Shown piece after piece: positions 1-10,199 of a stretch of DNA of 64,000 nucleotides (positions are counted from its first letter, which is position 1; each line of letters starts with the position of its first letter). The notes under the pieces are model-generated. The model ran no database searches and had not been told where the DNA came from. It saw only the letters and a list, made by a program, of their open reading frames with translations. This DNA comes from Corylus avellana (taxonomy: Eukaryota; Streptophyta; Magnoliopsida; Fagales; Betulaceae). Both the position numbers and the translations under genes were made by a program. Where the stretch lies: assembly GCF_901000735.1 (NCBI RefSeq), contig NC_081541.1, forward strand, positions 5,325,021 to 5,389,020, in the 5' to 3' direction.

Positions 1-150
1 TTGCATTTTTCATCCATTTTGACGGTGTTAACTAACAGAGTGGCCAAATTGCAACTAATTGGTAGTTTGAGGGGGTACTTTATTACATTTTGAACATTTG
101 GGGGCTAAATTACAAATGGTTGGTAGTTTGGGGGGCCATTTTATATTTTT
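1..150. repeat. Arm of an AT-rich fold-back repeat, cut by the window edge
   Basis: This stretch contains the phrases 'ggtagtttgagggggtac' and 'ggtagtttggggggcc' and ends in a T-rich run. The same wording recurs as one arm of the fold-back elements near 10.0 kb, 28.1 kb and 54.9 kb. Only one arm is inside the window, so class and boundaries cannot be set. Confidence 0.4.
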
Positions 151-1477
151 TCCTAATATTTATTTTAATATTGCAAGAAATCTTTATCTAATAAGCACCG
201 ATTCTGTATTCAGTGATTTTTTGTTTGAAACTAAAATTACCAGTTTGCCCTTATTATTTGTTCTTTACACTTAAATTAAGCAGGCTTATTTTTGTCTTTC
301 AGCATTTTCGTAGATTGCAAAATAACTATTTTAACATTTTTAAAATATGAAAAGTTGAACATTTTAACCTTTTGTGAGGGGTTGGATTTCTGCAAAATAA
401 CCACAACAGACAAGTCTGTGGGATTCTCATATATATATATATTCGTTCTTATTTTATAGAGGGCTCAATATTATAAACAAATAATATATATTTTTTTTTT
501 AAAAAAAACATGTTGACTGTTGAGGGACTCGTGGCCGTTGTGCAAAAGGGTTCCATATTATAAAAAAATAATATTATTTTTTTAAAGCATATTGAAGGCC
601 TCAAGAAAGCATGTTGGGGCTTTGAGGGCCTTTATGCAAAATAATATTTTTTTTTATGCATGTTGAGAGCCTTTATGCAAAATTTTTTTTTTTTTTGCCT
701 TATTAAAAAAATATTTTGGGCCTTAAATTTTTTTTTTTTTCCTTAAAAATCTGGGGCTCTAGGCGCCGGCCTAACTCGCCTAGCGGTTGGGCCTGTCTGC
801 CTTCATAACAACTCCATTTGTGCCATCAACACTCAACAGGTTATGATTGGGTAGCCAGGTCCAACCCAAGAGCTTGGTTGATTCATGATTGTTCGACCTG
901 ACGTTTGCAGGCCTGAGAGCTCTACTTTTTCTCTAACTACTGTGATCTTCGCATTTTGTACAGGATTCCATGTTTAGATCTTTACTTGCAAAAATTGTTC
1001 TACTAAAGTATAACAGTTACAGCCTGCAAGAGAGCAATCTGCCCTAGCATGACTTGGGGGAGGGTAGTTTCTTTGAAAAAGCAAGTTTCAGCGACTCCCA
1101 AAAGGATGTTTCAGTAGAATTAGTGGAACTTAGTTGCGTATATATGCTTCTGTTTGCCACTACTCTTTCTCTGTACCCCGTTTGAAATATTTGCCGTTTG
1201 TCGTGACGGCGTGAACTCTACGCGAGTTCATAAAAGAAACGTGAGTTCATAAAAGAAACCTATTTTTGAGATCAAAACTGTGCCGTTTCGTGTAATCATA
1301 AAAGAGACCTAGTTTTGCTTTAAGGATAACGGCACCCTTTCCTATAACAGCATTTATACGGTAGATTTCTTTACGACATAAAAGCCAGATCCATTAAGGA
1401 CTGACATCGAATTCACCGTAATTTCCAACGCAATGATTGAGCTTAATTATAATATAAAACCCATGATTCATCTGCTA
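151..1477. other. Non-coding stretch downstream of the FLS-like gene
   Basis: No coding signal is visible. It holds several poly-T/poly-A tracts (about 490-745), a GC-rich patch near 750-800, and a 17-bp phrase 'gagttcataaaagaaac' repeated at 1224 and 1243 (period 19) with a degenerate third copy near 1295. The part closest to 1477 should contain the 3' UTR of the minus-strand gene. Confidence 0.4.
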
Positions 1478-3440
1478 TCACTGTGGGAGCTTATTGAATT
1501 TCCGGTAGCGATACTCAGCGTAGGTCTTGGTTGAGTATTTGGGTGGATTTTCATCATTCACAAGCTGTGGAAGTGGCCCAATCGTCGCCTCCAGTGGAGG
1601 CGCAATGAACACCGCCCACGACATGCGTGTGCGTTCTTTGTTCACCAAACTCCTGTGAAGAACACTCTTGTACTTCCCGTTGCTCAGCACCTGAAACATC
1701 ATTAACAACAATATAATCCTATGAGAAAAAAATGTAATTTGTTTGACACCAACATGAGAAAAAATGTCGAGTGTACCTCAATCTGATCACCAACATGGAC
1801 AAAAAGTGCATTTGGGAAGTAATCGACGGCAATCCAATTGCCATCTTTGGAGACTTGAAGGCCTGGAACATCGTTGGGGACAAGTAAGGTGAGAGCAGAC
1901 ATGTCAGTATGAGGTTCAACCCCAAGAGCCAGTTGGGGTTGTGGGCATGGTGGGTACATGTTTATTTTCATCTCCACCTCCATTTCTTCATCCCTTAAAC
2001 TGGACTTCAAAACGTTACCTTCCAAACCAAGCCCCTCTGACTGCAGCTCCAATAGCTCGTCTGTTATTCTTACCATTTCTTTGTTATATTCTTCTGTCAC
2101 TTCCCTGTTTCAAGTGCCCGCATTAATTTAACTACACGTAGTGATTTGTTGGAACTAGTTACTCATATTAGAACACTAATAAAATGCTAAGTAAACGGAA
2201 GCAAAGTGAATGTTGCGACACGGGGGGAACGACTAGGTTATGGGATGCGGGGGCAACGACCCCGTTGCGGTACGGTACGGGATACTTTGAGATTTTCAAA
2301 ATACGTCAATACAATTAAGGTTTAAGGTTTTTCTATATATATGTTATCATGTAGAAAAATGATACACAACCCACATTTTTCTCCCAAAAGTTTGTTCTCA
2401 AATGATGTATCACAATCTCATAAGTTGGTGACACACTTTCCAAAATAATAAATCTCATGAGATAGTGACACATCATTTGAAAGGAAAATTTGGGATGTAT
2501 AGCACTCATCTATAATATAGCTCTGAATCATTGATAGCAAAATACATCTGCACTCTCTGTAGACGTAGGCACATTGCCGAACCACATTAAATCTGTGTTT
2601 CGACTCTCTCTTTATCTTTCTCTCTTTTCGATTATATTGTTCATTATTGTTGTGAACGGTAACAATATGATCCAATCTTGTTGGGGCCCTAACTTTAGGA
2701 TGCTAGAGAGTTTTGAACAAAATTTATGTATTTTTTTTATTAGTTATTACCTGATGATATGCATGTCGTTTGGATTATTTATATGTTCTGTTCTTTCTAT
2801 TGATGAACTTAATCTGGTTAGTACGCAACTTCGTTTTCTGGTCCACTCGTACAAATAGACTAAACTCACACCTCATCTGCTAGCCATTGTACGATTCCCA
2901 ACCCTACTCATGTATTCAAGCAAATTAATAAAACAGTACTATACTATCAAATATATATATAAAGTATGTAGGTCAGTAGGTATACCTGTAAGCAGGATGG
3001 TTTTTGGGCCATATACCATAATTGACCTTAGAAGGAGGAGACATGAAATGGAAGAAGTAGTCAAGCCACTCGACCTTCTCATCGCTGTTCTTGGTCATCT
3101 TGGTCCCGTACCCTTCAAACTTTCCAGTAGCGGCGTCGTTTGCATAGGCCTCCTTTTCCTCTTGTGGGAGCCGAAAGAACTCCTGGCCCACCTCTTGTAG
3201 CCGTTGGATCAACGATGGCGATAGGCCGTGATCGGTGACGAGGAAGAACCCCCACTCCTGGCACGCCAAAGCAACTTGTTTAACGAGCACGTCATGCGGC
3301 TGAGATAGTGAGATGACAGGCACACTCACCCCCTCCATGGCCTTGCTGTTCTCTGGCCGCTCGTGGGCTGGGCGGATGAACTGCTCCGGCAGCTCTTTCA
3401 GGCCGCCAAAAGCCAAGTCCTGCACTCTCTGCATGTCCAT
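1478..3440 (-). CDS. Flavonol synthase-like 2-oxoglutarate/Fe(II)-dependent dioxygenase
   Basis: Three exons on the minus strand: 3440-2986, 2104-1777 and 1690-1478, with GT-AG introns of 881 and 86 bp; 331 residues, normal for the family. DIOX_N occupies about residues 38-145 and the 2OG-Fe(II) domain about 195-295. The iron ligands are H217, D219 and H273, and the 2-oxoglutarate pair is R283/S285 (motif RMS). FLS-type words SALTLLVP and CPQPQLAL are present. The family oxidises flavonoids in the cytosol using 2-oxoglutarate and O2. It differs from canonical FLS: the N-terminal motif reads ERP rather than EQP, and the positions matching AtFLS1 His132 and Glu295 are Y128 and A291. I therefore infer an intact dioxygenase of an FLS/ANS-like side clade with unknown substrate. 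The start at 3440 matches the usual N-terminus; an in-frame ATG at 3527 would add 29 unconvincing residues. Confidence 0.88.
2305..2675 (+). mobile_element. Partial copia LTR inside intron 1 of the FLS-like gene
   Basis: The 3' portion, from 'gcactctctgtagacgtagg' to 'gttgtgaacggtaaca', closely matches the right-hand LTR of the copia element at 6982-7279 in the same orientation. A further match covers about 2305-2350. The U3 part is missing, so this is an LTR fragment. It is interrupted by a MITE-like insert at about 2353-2518. Being intronic and antisense to the host gene, it need not disturb the protein. Confidence 0.75.
2353..2518. mobile_element. MITE nested in the intronic LTR
   Basis: About 165 bp break the LTR homology. 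The outer ~60 bp are imperfect inverted copies of each other, both containing 'caaatgatgt' (one inverted), separated by 'tctcataag' and 'tctcatgag' cores. Related sequences lie near 16.99-17.14 kb and 47.07-47.18 kb. The flanking TA suggests a Stowaway-like element, but the ends are too degenerate to be sure. Confidence 0.55.
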
Positions 3441-3827
3441 TTTTTTCTGGTTTGTGAATAGAACAGCGCAGAGAGGTGATTGTGCCCGAATTAGAGACAA
3501 AACGGTTGGTGGCTTCTCATATGACATATATGTATAGACTATATAGATGGAACTTAATTACTTGTGTTGTACGTTTGCAATGGTAGGTTTAACTATAAAA
3601 AACGAGCTGCATGCGGCTTTGCTTCAAATCCATCTACTCGTCAACCTATCGTATAATCAATTTAGTGCGATGAATCATCAGGGAATTAATGGAAATGGGT
3701 TAACGGAAAAGTCTCATATATATGCATGTGTTTGATTTTTTATTTTTTATTTTTTTATTTTTCTAATTGAATAATATTCATGTGTTTGATTGATTGATCA
3801 ATAATTGTTCCCTTATGCTTAATTTCA
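3441..3827. other. Upstream region of the FLS-like gene
   Basis: This should hold the 5' UTR and promoter of the minus-strand gene. No clear TATA box or MYB/bHLH site can be singled out. The distal part is T-rich. No other gene is seen. Confidence 0.3.
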
Positions 3828-4578
3828 GCTTTCTCTACAAGTACATTGCCTATTATTATGGGTTTGTTTTTTTCTTGCACATGACCTATGATCTCTTTTC
3901 TTTCCTCCAATAACGTTCTTTGTTCAATTAAAGAAATTATGGGTGTGTTTGATAACTTGTTTTAGGAGAAGTTTTTTGTATTTTGGTTGAAAACGTGTTT
4001 TGATTTGTTTTAAATTTCTGTGTAATTGTTCTACGTTAAAAGTTTTTGTTAATGTTTTAACCTTTTGAGTAAAAGAATAAATAACACAGACGATTAACAA
4101 TCACACCAAAGGGCCAAGTTAAAATACAAAATAAAATTAAAAAAAAAAAGAAAAAAGAAAAGAAAAGTTGGCCCTTGGGGTGGCTGAACTATCTCCATAA
4201 GCCATGGGTTGGTTCGGCCACTCTACCCAAAATAGGGGTGGTCGGCGCGCCACTCCCTATATTTGTCAGCCACCTATTTTTTTATTATTAATTTTAATAA
4301 TATTTTATTATTATTTTTATTAGTGAAATATGTGTATTACATGTGGTCGTAAAATTTTTGAAAAAATATTCTAACCATAAATTAAATATTATTCGACCCA
4401 TAATAAAATGGAGATTATCCTATTCCTGGTCCCCCACCATGCATACACACGACACATGCACGATGTGTTTAACATAGAATGGCGAAGAAAATTAAGATAA
4501 GGGGACAAATAAATGAACCCTTTAATGCACATCTAGGGCTGTGTGCCCATCCTTCCTTCTCCAGGGTGGGGACATAGC
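3828..4578. repeat. Tandem duplication, copy A (non-coding)
   Basis: The segment from 'ctttctctacaagtacattg' to 'ccagggtggggacatag' is repeated, in the same order, in 4580-5384 continuing at 7280-7530. Shared landmarks include 'cctccaataacgttct', 'aaaagaataaataacaca' and 'catgcatacacac'. Copy A carries neither the MITE nor the copia insertion found in copy B, so it serves as the empty-site reference for both. Confidence 0.75.
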
Positions 4579-4772
4579 CCTTTCTCTACACGTACATTGC
4601 CTATTAATGGGTTTCTTTTTTCTTGCACATGACCAGCTTTGCTTTTCTTTCCTCCAATAACGTTCTCTGTTCAATTAAAGAAGTTATGGGTGTATTTGAT
4701 AACTTGTTTTACGAGAAGTTTTTTGTATTTAGGTTGAAAAAGTGTATTGATATGTTTTAAATTTATGTGTAA

Positions 4773-5005
4773 AAGCATGTTTGGGATTGTGTTTGAGAAA
4801 TATAGCTTTTAAGTCGAAAAGAGCTTTTGAGTAAAAATTTCATTTTTAAGCTTTTGCCAAAAGTGTTTTTTGGCCATTTTTAGACTTGTTGGACCATTAA
4901 AAGCGCTTTTAATTTTTGGACCAAACGAGTATTTTTTTCTTCAATCGAGTTTTTTAAGTGTTAAAAGCACTTTTAAGCCTCTCAAACGCAATTTCAAATA
5001 GGCCT
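4773..5005. mobile_element. PIF/Harbinger (Tourist-like) MITE
   Basis: Ends are imperfect inverted repeats: 'aagcatgtttgggattgtg' on the left and the complement of 'aatttcaaataggcct' on the right. It is flanked by TAA on both sides (4770-4772 and 5006-5008). Copy A of the surrounding duplication has the uninterrupted site with a single TAA, which directly demonstrates insertion with a 3-bp target duplication, as expected for PIF/Harbinger. Relatives with similar ends occur near 22.1, 23.9, 49.1 and 49.4 kb. Confidence 0.8.
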
Positions 5006-5124
5006 TAATTGTTATACATTAAACGTTTTTGTTAATGTTTTAACCTTTTTAGTAAAAGAATAAATAACAGAGAGGATTAAAAAACACACCCAAGGGCCAA
5101 GTTTAAAAAAGGCTGGCCCTTGAA

Positions 5125-5315
5125 TCACCTCGTGGCACAAAGGGGGTGGCACCCTCCTTTTGCAAGATGGGGTGGCCGAACCATCCCCATAGGCCATACG
5201 TTTAGGGTTTAGGGTGGGGGTGGTTCGGCCACCCTCTGGCTGGCCATTGGGGTGGCTCCCTACCCAAAATGGGGGTGGCTGGCCACCCCTACGGTGGCCA
5301 GCCACCCTATTATTT
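5125..5315. repeat. GGGGTGGCC-rich inverted-repeat segment
   Basis: Dense alternation of 'ggggtggcc' and 'ggccacccc' words gives many short self-complementary pairings. A shorter version lies in copy A near 4165-4265 and another at about 54.72-54.77 kb. It is GC-rich against AT-rich surroundings, which fits the core of a fold-back repeat family. Confidence 0.5.
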
Positions 5316-5384
5316 TTTTTATTAATTTGCTTCTTTTTTTTTAAAAAAAAATAATATTTTATTATTATTTTTATTAGTGGGATA

Positions 5385-7279
5385 TGTTGTTACCGTGCAC
5401 AACAAATATGAATATATAGAATTGAAAAGATCAAGAGAGAGTTGAGACACAGATTTACGTGGTTCGGCAATGTGCCTACGTCTATAGGAGAGAGTGCGGC
5501 TATATTTTACTATTCAATGATTTAGGGTTACATCAGAAAGGGGTTAATTATGAGGAAATATTTTTCCCAGTGGTCAAACATACTTCCATCAGAGCGATAT
5601 TGGTGTTGTTGGTAGCTCATTATGACATGACATTTGAGCAAATGGATGTGAATAAAGCTTTTTCTCCATGGTGATTTGGAGGAGCAGATTTACATGGAAC
5701 AGCCAGAAGGGTTCAACCAACCCGGACAGGAGCACTTGGTCTGTAAATTGAATAATTCACTTTATGGGCTAAAGCAATTTCCAAGGCAATGGTATAAGTG
5801 GTTTGACTCCTACATGATCAGAATTGGCTACATGAGATATGAGTATGACTGTTGTATATATGTGAGGAGCCTTGATGATGACTCATTTATTTTTTTGTTA
5901 CTATACGTTGATGATATGCTTATTGCAGCTAAGAGTATAGTGGATGTTAACAAACTAAATGTTTTGTTGAGTAGAGAATTTGACATGAAGGATTTGGGCG
6001 TAGCCAAGAAGATTCTTGGGATAGAGATTCACAAAGACAGGGATGCCAAGAGATTGTGGCTATCTCAAGCCGGCTATGTAAAGAAGGTGTTGGAGAGGTT
6101 TAGCATGGAGAATGCAAAACCGATAAGTACACCTTTGGCGAATTATTTTCGTTTGTCTACCTCACAGTGTCCAAAGACAGTTGAAGAAATTGAAGACATG
6201 TCTAAGGTCCTATATGCTAGTGCAGTATGATGTCTGATGTATGCTATGGTATGTACCATGCTAGATTTGGCTCATGCAATCAGTGTGGTGAGCAAGTACA
6301 TGGCGAATCCGGAAAGACAGCGCTGGGATGCAGTCAAATGGATTTTCAGATACTTGAAAAGTATTATAGAGTATGGCATCATTTTTGTCAGACAGAAAAG
6401 TGATTTGTCAGTCGTCGGATATGTGGATGCAGATTATGCAGGGAATTCGGATGACAGAAGGTCGACCCGGGTTATGTGTTCGCTCCGCTCTTATAGGAGG
6501 ACCCATATGTTGGAGGTCTATGATCCAATCCACAGTTGCGATGTCCACGACTGAGGCAGAGTACATGGCGGCGGTTAAGGCCGCAAATGAAGCTTTGTGG
6601 CTTACAGGGTTAGTCAAGGAGCTGGGTATTCAGCAAGGCGGAGTTTTGTTGTAGTGTGACAGTCAGAGTGTCATTTACTTGGCAAAGAACCACGTGTATC
6701 ATGTGAGAACCAAACACATTGATGTGAGGTTTCACAAGATCAGGGAATTGGTTGCTATAGGTGAATTGTTACTTGAAAAGATTTACACTTCTGAGAATGC
6801 AACGGACATGTTGACGAAGCCTGTTACCGCAAACAAGTTCAAACATTGCTTGGACTTGACAAATGTCTCTAGGTGCTAGAAAGGAGAGGAGAGAAGGCGG
6901 CATCCCCAAACCTATTAGTTTTAGGTGTAGGCCCAATACTTGAGTATCTTCAAAGAGGTGAATACTCACCAAGATGGAGATTGTTGAAACATGTAGCTCA
7001 TATTCTACTATTGGCCCATTGGGTGTAATTAGATTATGTGGGCCTGATGACAAATAAGTTGTGAGGGGTATTTTGGAGTTTCCTAAAGTACTTATAATTA
7101 GGGTTTTCTTATAAATATGTTATGTTGTAACCTTAAATTATTGAATAGTAAAATATAGTTGCACTCTCTCATGTGGACGTAGGCACATTGCCGAACCACG
7201 TAAATCTGTGTCTTAACTCTCTCTTGATCTCTTTCTTTTCGATTCCATATATTCATCATTGTTGTGCACGGTAACAACA
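5385..7279 (+). mobile_element. Truncated Ty1/copia element with inverted LTR ends
   Basis: The right end is a standard copia 3' end: a purine-rich tract and then an LTR at 6982-7279 starting 'tgttgaaacatg' and ending 'ggtaacaaca'. The left end (5385-5533) is not the start of that LTR but the reverse complement of its last ~150 bp, beginning TGTTGTTACCGTGCAC. Gag, protease, integrase and the primer-binding site are absent; only reverse transcriptase and RNase H remain. The flanks are 'ggata' and 'agata', a 5-bp target duplication with one mismatch, and copy A of the local duplication shows the matching unfilled site. Confidence 0.85.
5535..6879 (+). pseudogene. Copia pol remnant: reverse transcriptase and RNase H, disrupted
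   Basis: The conceptual product matches Ty1/copia polyprotein from the start of the reverse transcriptase (words YEEIF, QMDV, YVDDM) through RNase H (TTEAEYMA, TKHIDVRFH) to the normal C-terminal region. It is dead: a one-base insertion in a T run near 5660 shifts the frame, in-frame stops occur at 6228-6230 and 6652-6654, and a further frame change lies around 6465-6510 in the RNase H part. No gag or integrase precedes it. In a live element it would copy the RNA genome into cDNA. Confidence 0.9.
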
Positions 7280-7530
7280 AGATATGTGCCCCATTTGTAG
7301 TCCTAAGATTTCTTGAAATTCTAGCCATGAACTAGATATTCTCCAGTCCATTATGGACTGAAAAAGATCCTATTCCCGATCCCCCACCCATGCATACACA
7401 CATGACACATGCACCATGTGTTTAATATAGAATGGCGAAGGAAATTAAGATAATGGGACAAATAAATGCACCGCTTTCACCCACATCTAGGGCTGTGTGC
7501 CCATCCTCTCTAGGGTGGGGACTAGGGAGG

Positions 7531-8124
7531 CCAGAGGCATACAACAACCCTTTTAAGATGAGGATCGATCGCGACCCCTACTTAAGAGGGATTTAGATCT
7601 TCTTCAACTAATTTACAATGGTCAAGCAATTTTATTTAAATAAGTTATAGCTACGTAGAGTTTTAGAACTCTACGTAGCTATAACTTATTTGAGTGGTAT
7701 TCTCCACTCAAATATAATTGAGTTATTATAATAACTCGATTACTTCGTATATTTGAGTGGAGACTATCTTTCAACCATTACAAGAACGTGTTACCTACCA
7801 CATAAACATGGAAAGACTATTATTTATCAACCACATCATGAATGTAGAACAACTATAGGGAAAGTAGTTAAATAAAGCCCCATAAAATGGATGCAAGGTA
7901 TCAAGTATAGGAATTTGTCGATCCATCTCAAAAACCTCTAGCTCATTGCGAGATTCTCACTTCAAACAAACCTGCTAATTTAAGCATCGGAGTTGTTCCG
8001 GTATTCAGATCAGTGGATCCTTTGACACTTTTTACTATTTATAGGTAGCACATCGCCAATAATGTCGTGTCAAAAACTACTATAACAGAACATTTGAATC
8101 ATTTGAATTAGAGAATAGCCAGTT
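7531..8124. other. Intergenic stretch with a palindrome cluster
   Basis: No gene is seen. The notable content is the pair of perfect palindromic structures at 7638-7762, listed separately. The rest is unremarkable AT-rich DNA. Confidence 0.4.
7638..7762. repeat. Adjacent perfect inverted repeats (hairpin cluster)
   Basis: First structure: 7638-7662 and 7667-7691 are perfect 25-bp reverse complements around the 4-nt loop 'ttag'. Second structure: 7702-7716 and 7748-7762 are perfect 15-bp reverse complements enclosing an 18-bp perfect palindrome at 7720-7737. In addition 7691-7697 pairs with 7704-7710. This is far more symmetry than AT-rich DNA gives by chance. It may be the core of a small fold-back transposon or a hairpin transcript; no target duplication was found. 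Confidence 0.8.
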
Positions 8125-8235
8125 AAGAGTGCATCTCGAATTGCGATTTCGCAAGAATAATTTACGTTTTTAAAAGATATCACAAAACGTAATGTGTTTG
8201 GTATTGCGATTTAAAAAATACTTAATCTGAAATAG

Positions 8236-8287
<52 letters not shown>

Positions 8288-8480
8288 ATTTCTATAAGCA
8301 AGCTATGAGGAGTTATAACAAAAAGTACGAATTTAAATAAAAATCACGATTTCGCATAATAAATATTTGATAAAAAAATATTTTTAACATATTTTACCAA
8401 ATGGCTTTACAATTTTAAAAAGTAACAATTTTAAAAATGTAATTTTTAAAATCGCACTTATTAAAATCACAAACCCTAAG
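8125..8480. repeat. Interspersed AT-rich repeat, MITE-like
   Basis: The segment around 'attgcgatttcgcaagaata' and 'aacatattttaccaaa' recurs at 49862-50200 in the same order with many substitutions. Both copies begin with 'attgcgattt'-type and end with 'aaaatcacaa'-type words that are partly reverse complements, as in a MITE. A dinucleotide repeat sits inside this copy. Confidence 0.55.
8239..8287. repeat. (AT)n(GT)n microsatellite
   Basis: An uninterrupted AT run of about 14 units followed by about 11 GT units. Confidence 0.95.
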
Positions 8481-8931
8481 ATCTAAGGTGAAAAAATAGG
8501 CCACGTCATTTTAAAAAAGTAAGCTGCAAACCTAACATTTTGGACAGTGGGAAAGAAAAGGAATTTTTTTTTTTTAAAAAAAAAAAAATCAAGCAAGCAA
8601 GCGGGAAACAAAAATGAACAGGAAAACAAAATGTTGAACATCAGCGCATCTAATTGGTGCATATCCCAGGCTGGAGTTCTTTATGCCATATATTGTCATA
8701 CAAGATATGAAAAGACATATATAGTCGTCCCTTTCAGCTGCTTTTGCTAATTCAGAGGGCATATTTCAGATGCAGCTGATTTTTTTTGCTATTTCATAAT
8801 CCATTTTAAGAACTTTGTGGACTATTGTTTAGCCGTAAAATGTTTTAAACGTTTAAAAACGTTTAATAGTTTTTGGCACGTGTATATATATATTAAACTT
8901 TAAATTACGATAATGTTCTGATTAAGTCCAA
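8481..8931. other. Intergenic, no gene seen
   Basis: AT-rich DNA with an A/T homopolymer stretch at 8563-8588. Short reading frames here have no recognisable family and atypical composition. Nothing functional is visible. Confidence 0.3.
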
Positions 8932-9200
8932 AAGCGGTCCCTACTGAGTCCTAGCGGTATCCCGACTAGGTCCTGACCATGTTTGCTTTGTGGCCTGATG
9001 AGTCCTAGACAGGTCCTAATGGGGTCCTGACCGAATCTCAGTGAGGCTCTGACTGAGTTCTAGCGATGTCTTATTTGAGTCCTAACCAGATCCTGATCAG
9101 ATCCTAGTGAGGTCTTGATTGGGTCCTAACAATGTCTTGGTTGGCTCCTATTGGTGGATTAGTGAAGTCCTAGTAGGGGTCCGCACGACATCCTGGTTGG
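8932..9200. repeat. Degenerate short-period repeat based on GTCCTA/GTCCTGA
   Basis: Around twenty variants of 'gagtcctag', 'ggtcctgac' and 'gatcctgat' follow one another every 10-16 bases, for example at 8957, 8980, 9009, 9078, 9100 and 9122. The sequence is more GC-rich than its flanks. Period and units are imprecise, so it is an old minisatellite-like array or the interior of a repeat element. No reading frame runs through it. Confidence 0.65.
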
Positions 9201-9719
9201 ATTTGTCAATTCGAAAAATGATTTACGAATTTCAAAAATAAAAACAAATTTCTAGAAATAAAAGAGGTTTTTTTATCAAATCAAAAAATATTTTTTGTTA
9301 AATATTATTTTCAGTTGTACTAAAGACCCAAAAATACATAACCTTTAATCATTTTTTGCCAAACAAATGAAGCTTAAATCATTCTAGTGGAATGGAGCTT
9401 TCCTTTTACCTTCTCATTGTTTTTCTTCTTGGCATCGTAATCTTGACATTATTTTGAAATCTTTGTGGTTCAGTGTCTTTTCGAATGGAGGATATACAAT
9501 TGTTATTACTGGGAAATTACACTTAGCTGTCTCAAATTTATATCTCATTTGCAATCAACTTCAAACTTTAAAGAGGAATAATTAACTCCTCAAATTATTA
9601 AACGCTGTAATTTGCCCCATTCGTCAGCATTTTTCATTAACTTGGACAGAAAATGAGTTGCATAACAATCAAACTGTCTGTAGATAAAAGAGACACCCGG
9701 CCAACTAAAAAAAATAAAG
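9201..9719. other. Intergenic with a fold-back repeat fragment
   Basis: AT-rich DNA. About 9525-9665 resembles one arm of the local fold-back family ('caattacttcaaactttaaag'-like phrasing). No gene is seen. Confidence 0.3.
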
Positions 9720-10085
9720 GGTAAAGTCTACTTAATTCCCTTAAATTACCACCTCAATGACAATTTATCCTTAAATTATTAATTGCGACAATTTACTCCC
9801 CAAACTACCAAAACAATGACAATATATTCCTATTTTTAACAAAATAACTAAATTACCCTTACTAAAATAAAAACAAAAATACGAAAATTTATTTTTATTT
9901 TTTCAAAATTTTAAAGATATTTTTGTTTTATTAAAAATTTTATAGGGGTAATTTTGTCATTTTGTGAGCATTGGGGAATACATTATCATTATTTTGATAG
10001 TTTGGAGGGTAAATTGTCGCAATTAATAGTTTGAGGAATAAATTATCATTGAAGTGGTAGTTGAGGGTGTTAAGTCGACTTTATT
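9720..10085. mobile_element. Fold-back MITE with long inverted arms
   Basis: The left arm (about 9722-9860) and right arm (about 9940-10082) are imperfect reverse complements over roughly 140 bp. 'attaattgcgacaattta' on the left matches 'taaattgtcgcaattaat' on the right exactly. The ~80-bp centre is almost pure A/T. There is no coding capacity. Target duplications are unclear because both flanks are A/T-rich. Confidence 0.75.
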
Positions 10086-10199
10086 TTATTTTTGACATTT
10101 TTTGTCTATATAATATAATGTCGGTCTATATATATTTTTTCGCGTGCTCAAGAAAAAATAGAAATTGCAGCATTGGGTTAATGGCCTCCACATCCACTT

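Larger units (their letters stand above)
4580..7530. repeat. Tandem duplication, copy B, interrupted by two transposons
   Basis: Same order of landmarks as copy A, but split by a 233-bp MITE at 4773-5005 and a 1.9-kb copia element at 5385-7279. After the copia element homology to copy A resumes with 'gatatgtg' and runs to about 7530. The duplication must predate both insertions. No coding sequence of its own is visible. Confidence 0.75.

Noticed and set aside
3441..3527. 29-residue N-terminal extension of the FLS-like protein from an in-frame ATG
   Set aside because: The extension has no family similarity, while the ATG at 3440 gives the standard FLS-type N-terminus.
5201..5214. TTTAGGGTTTAGGG, plant telomere-type repeat
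   Set aside because: Only two units inside a repeat element; not an interstitial telomere array.
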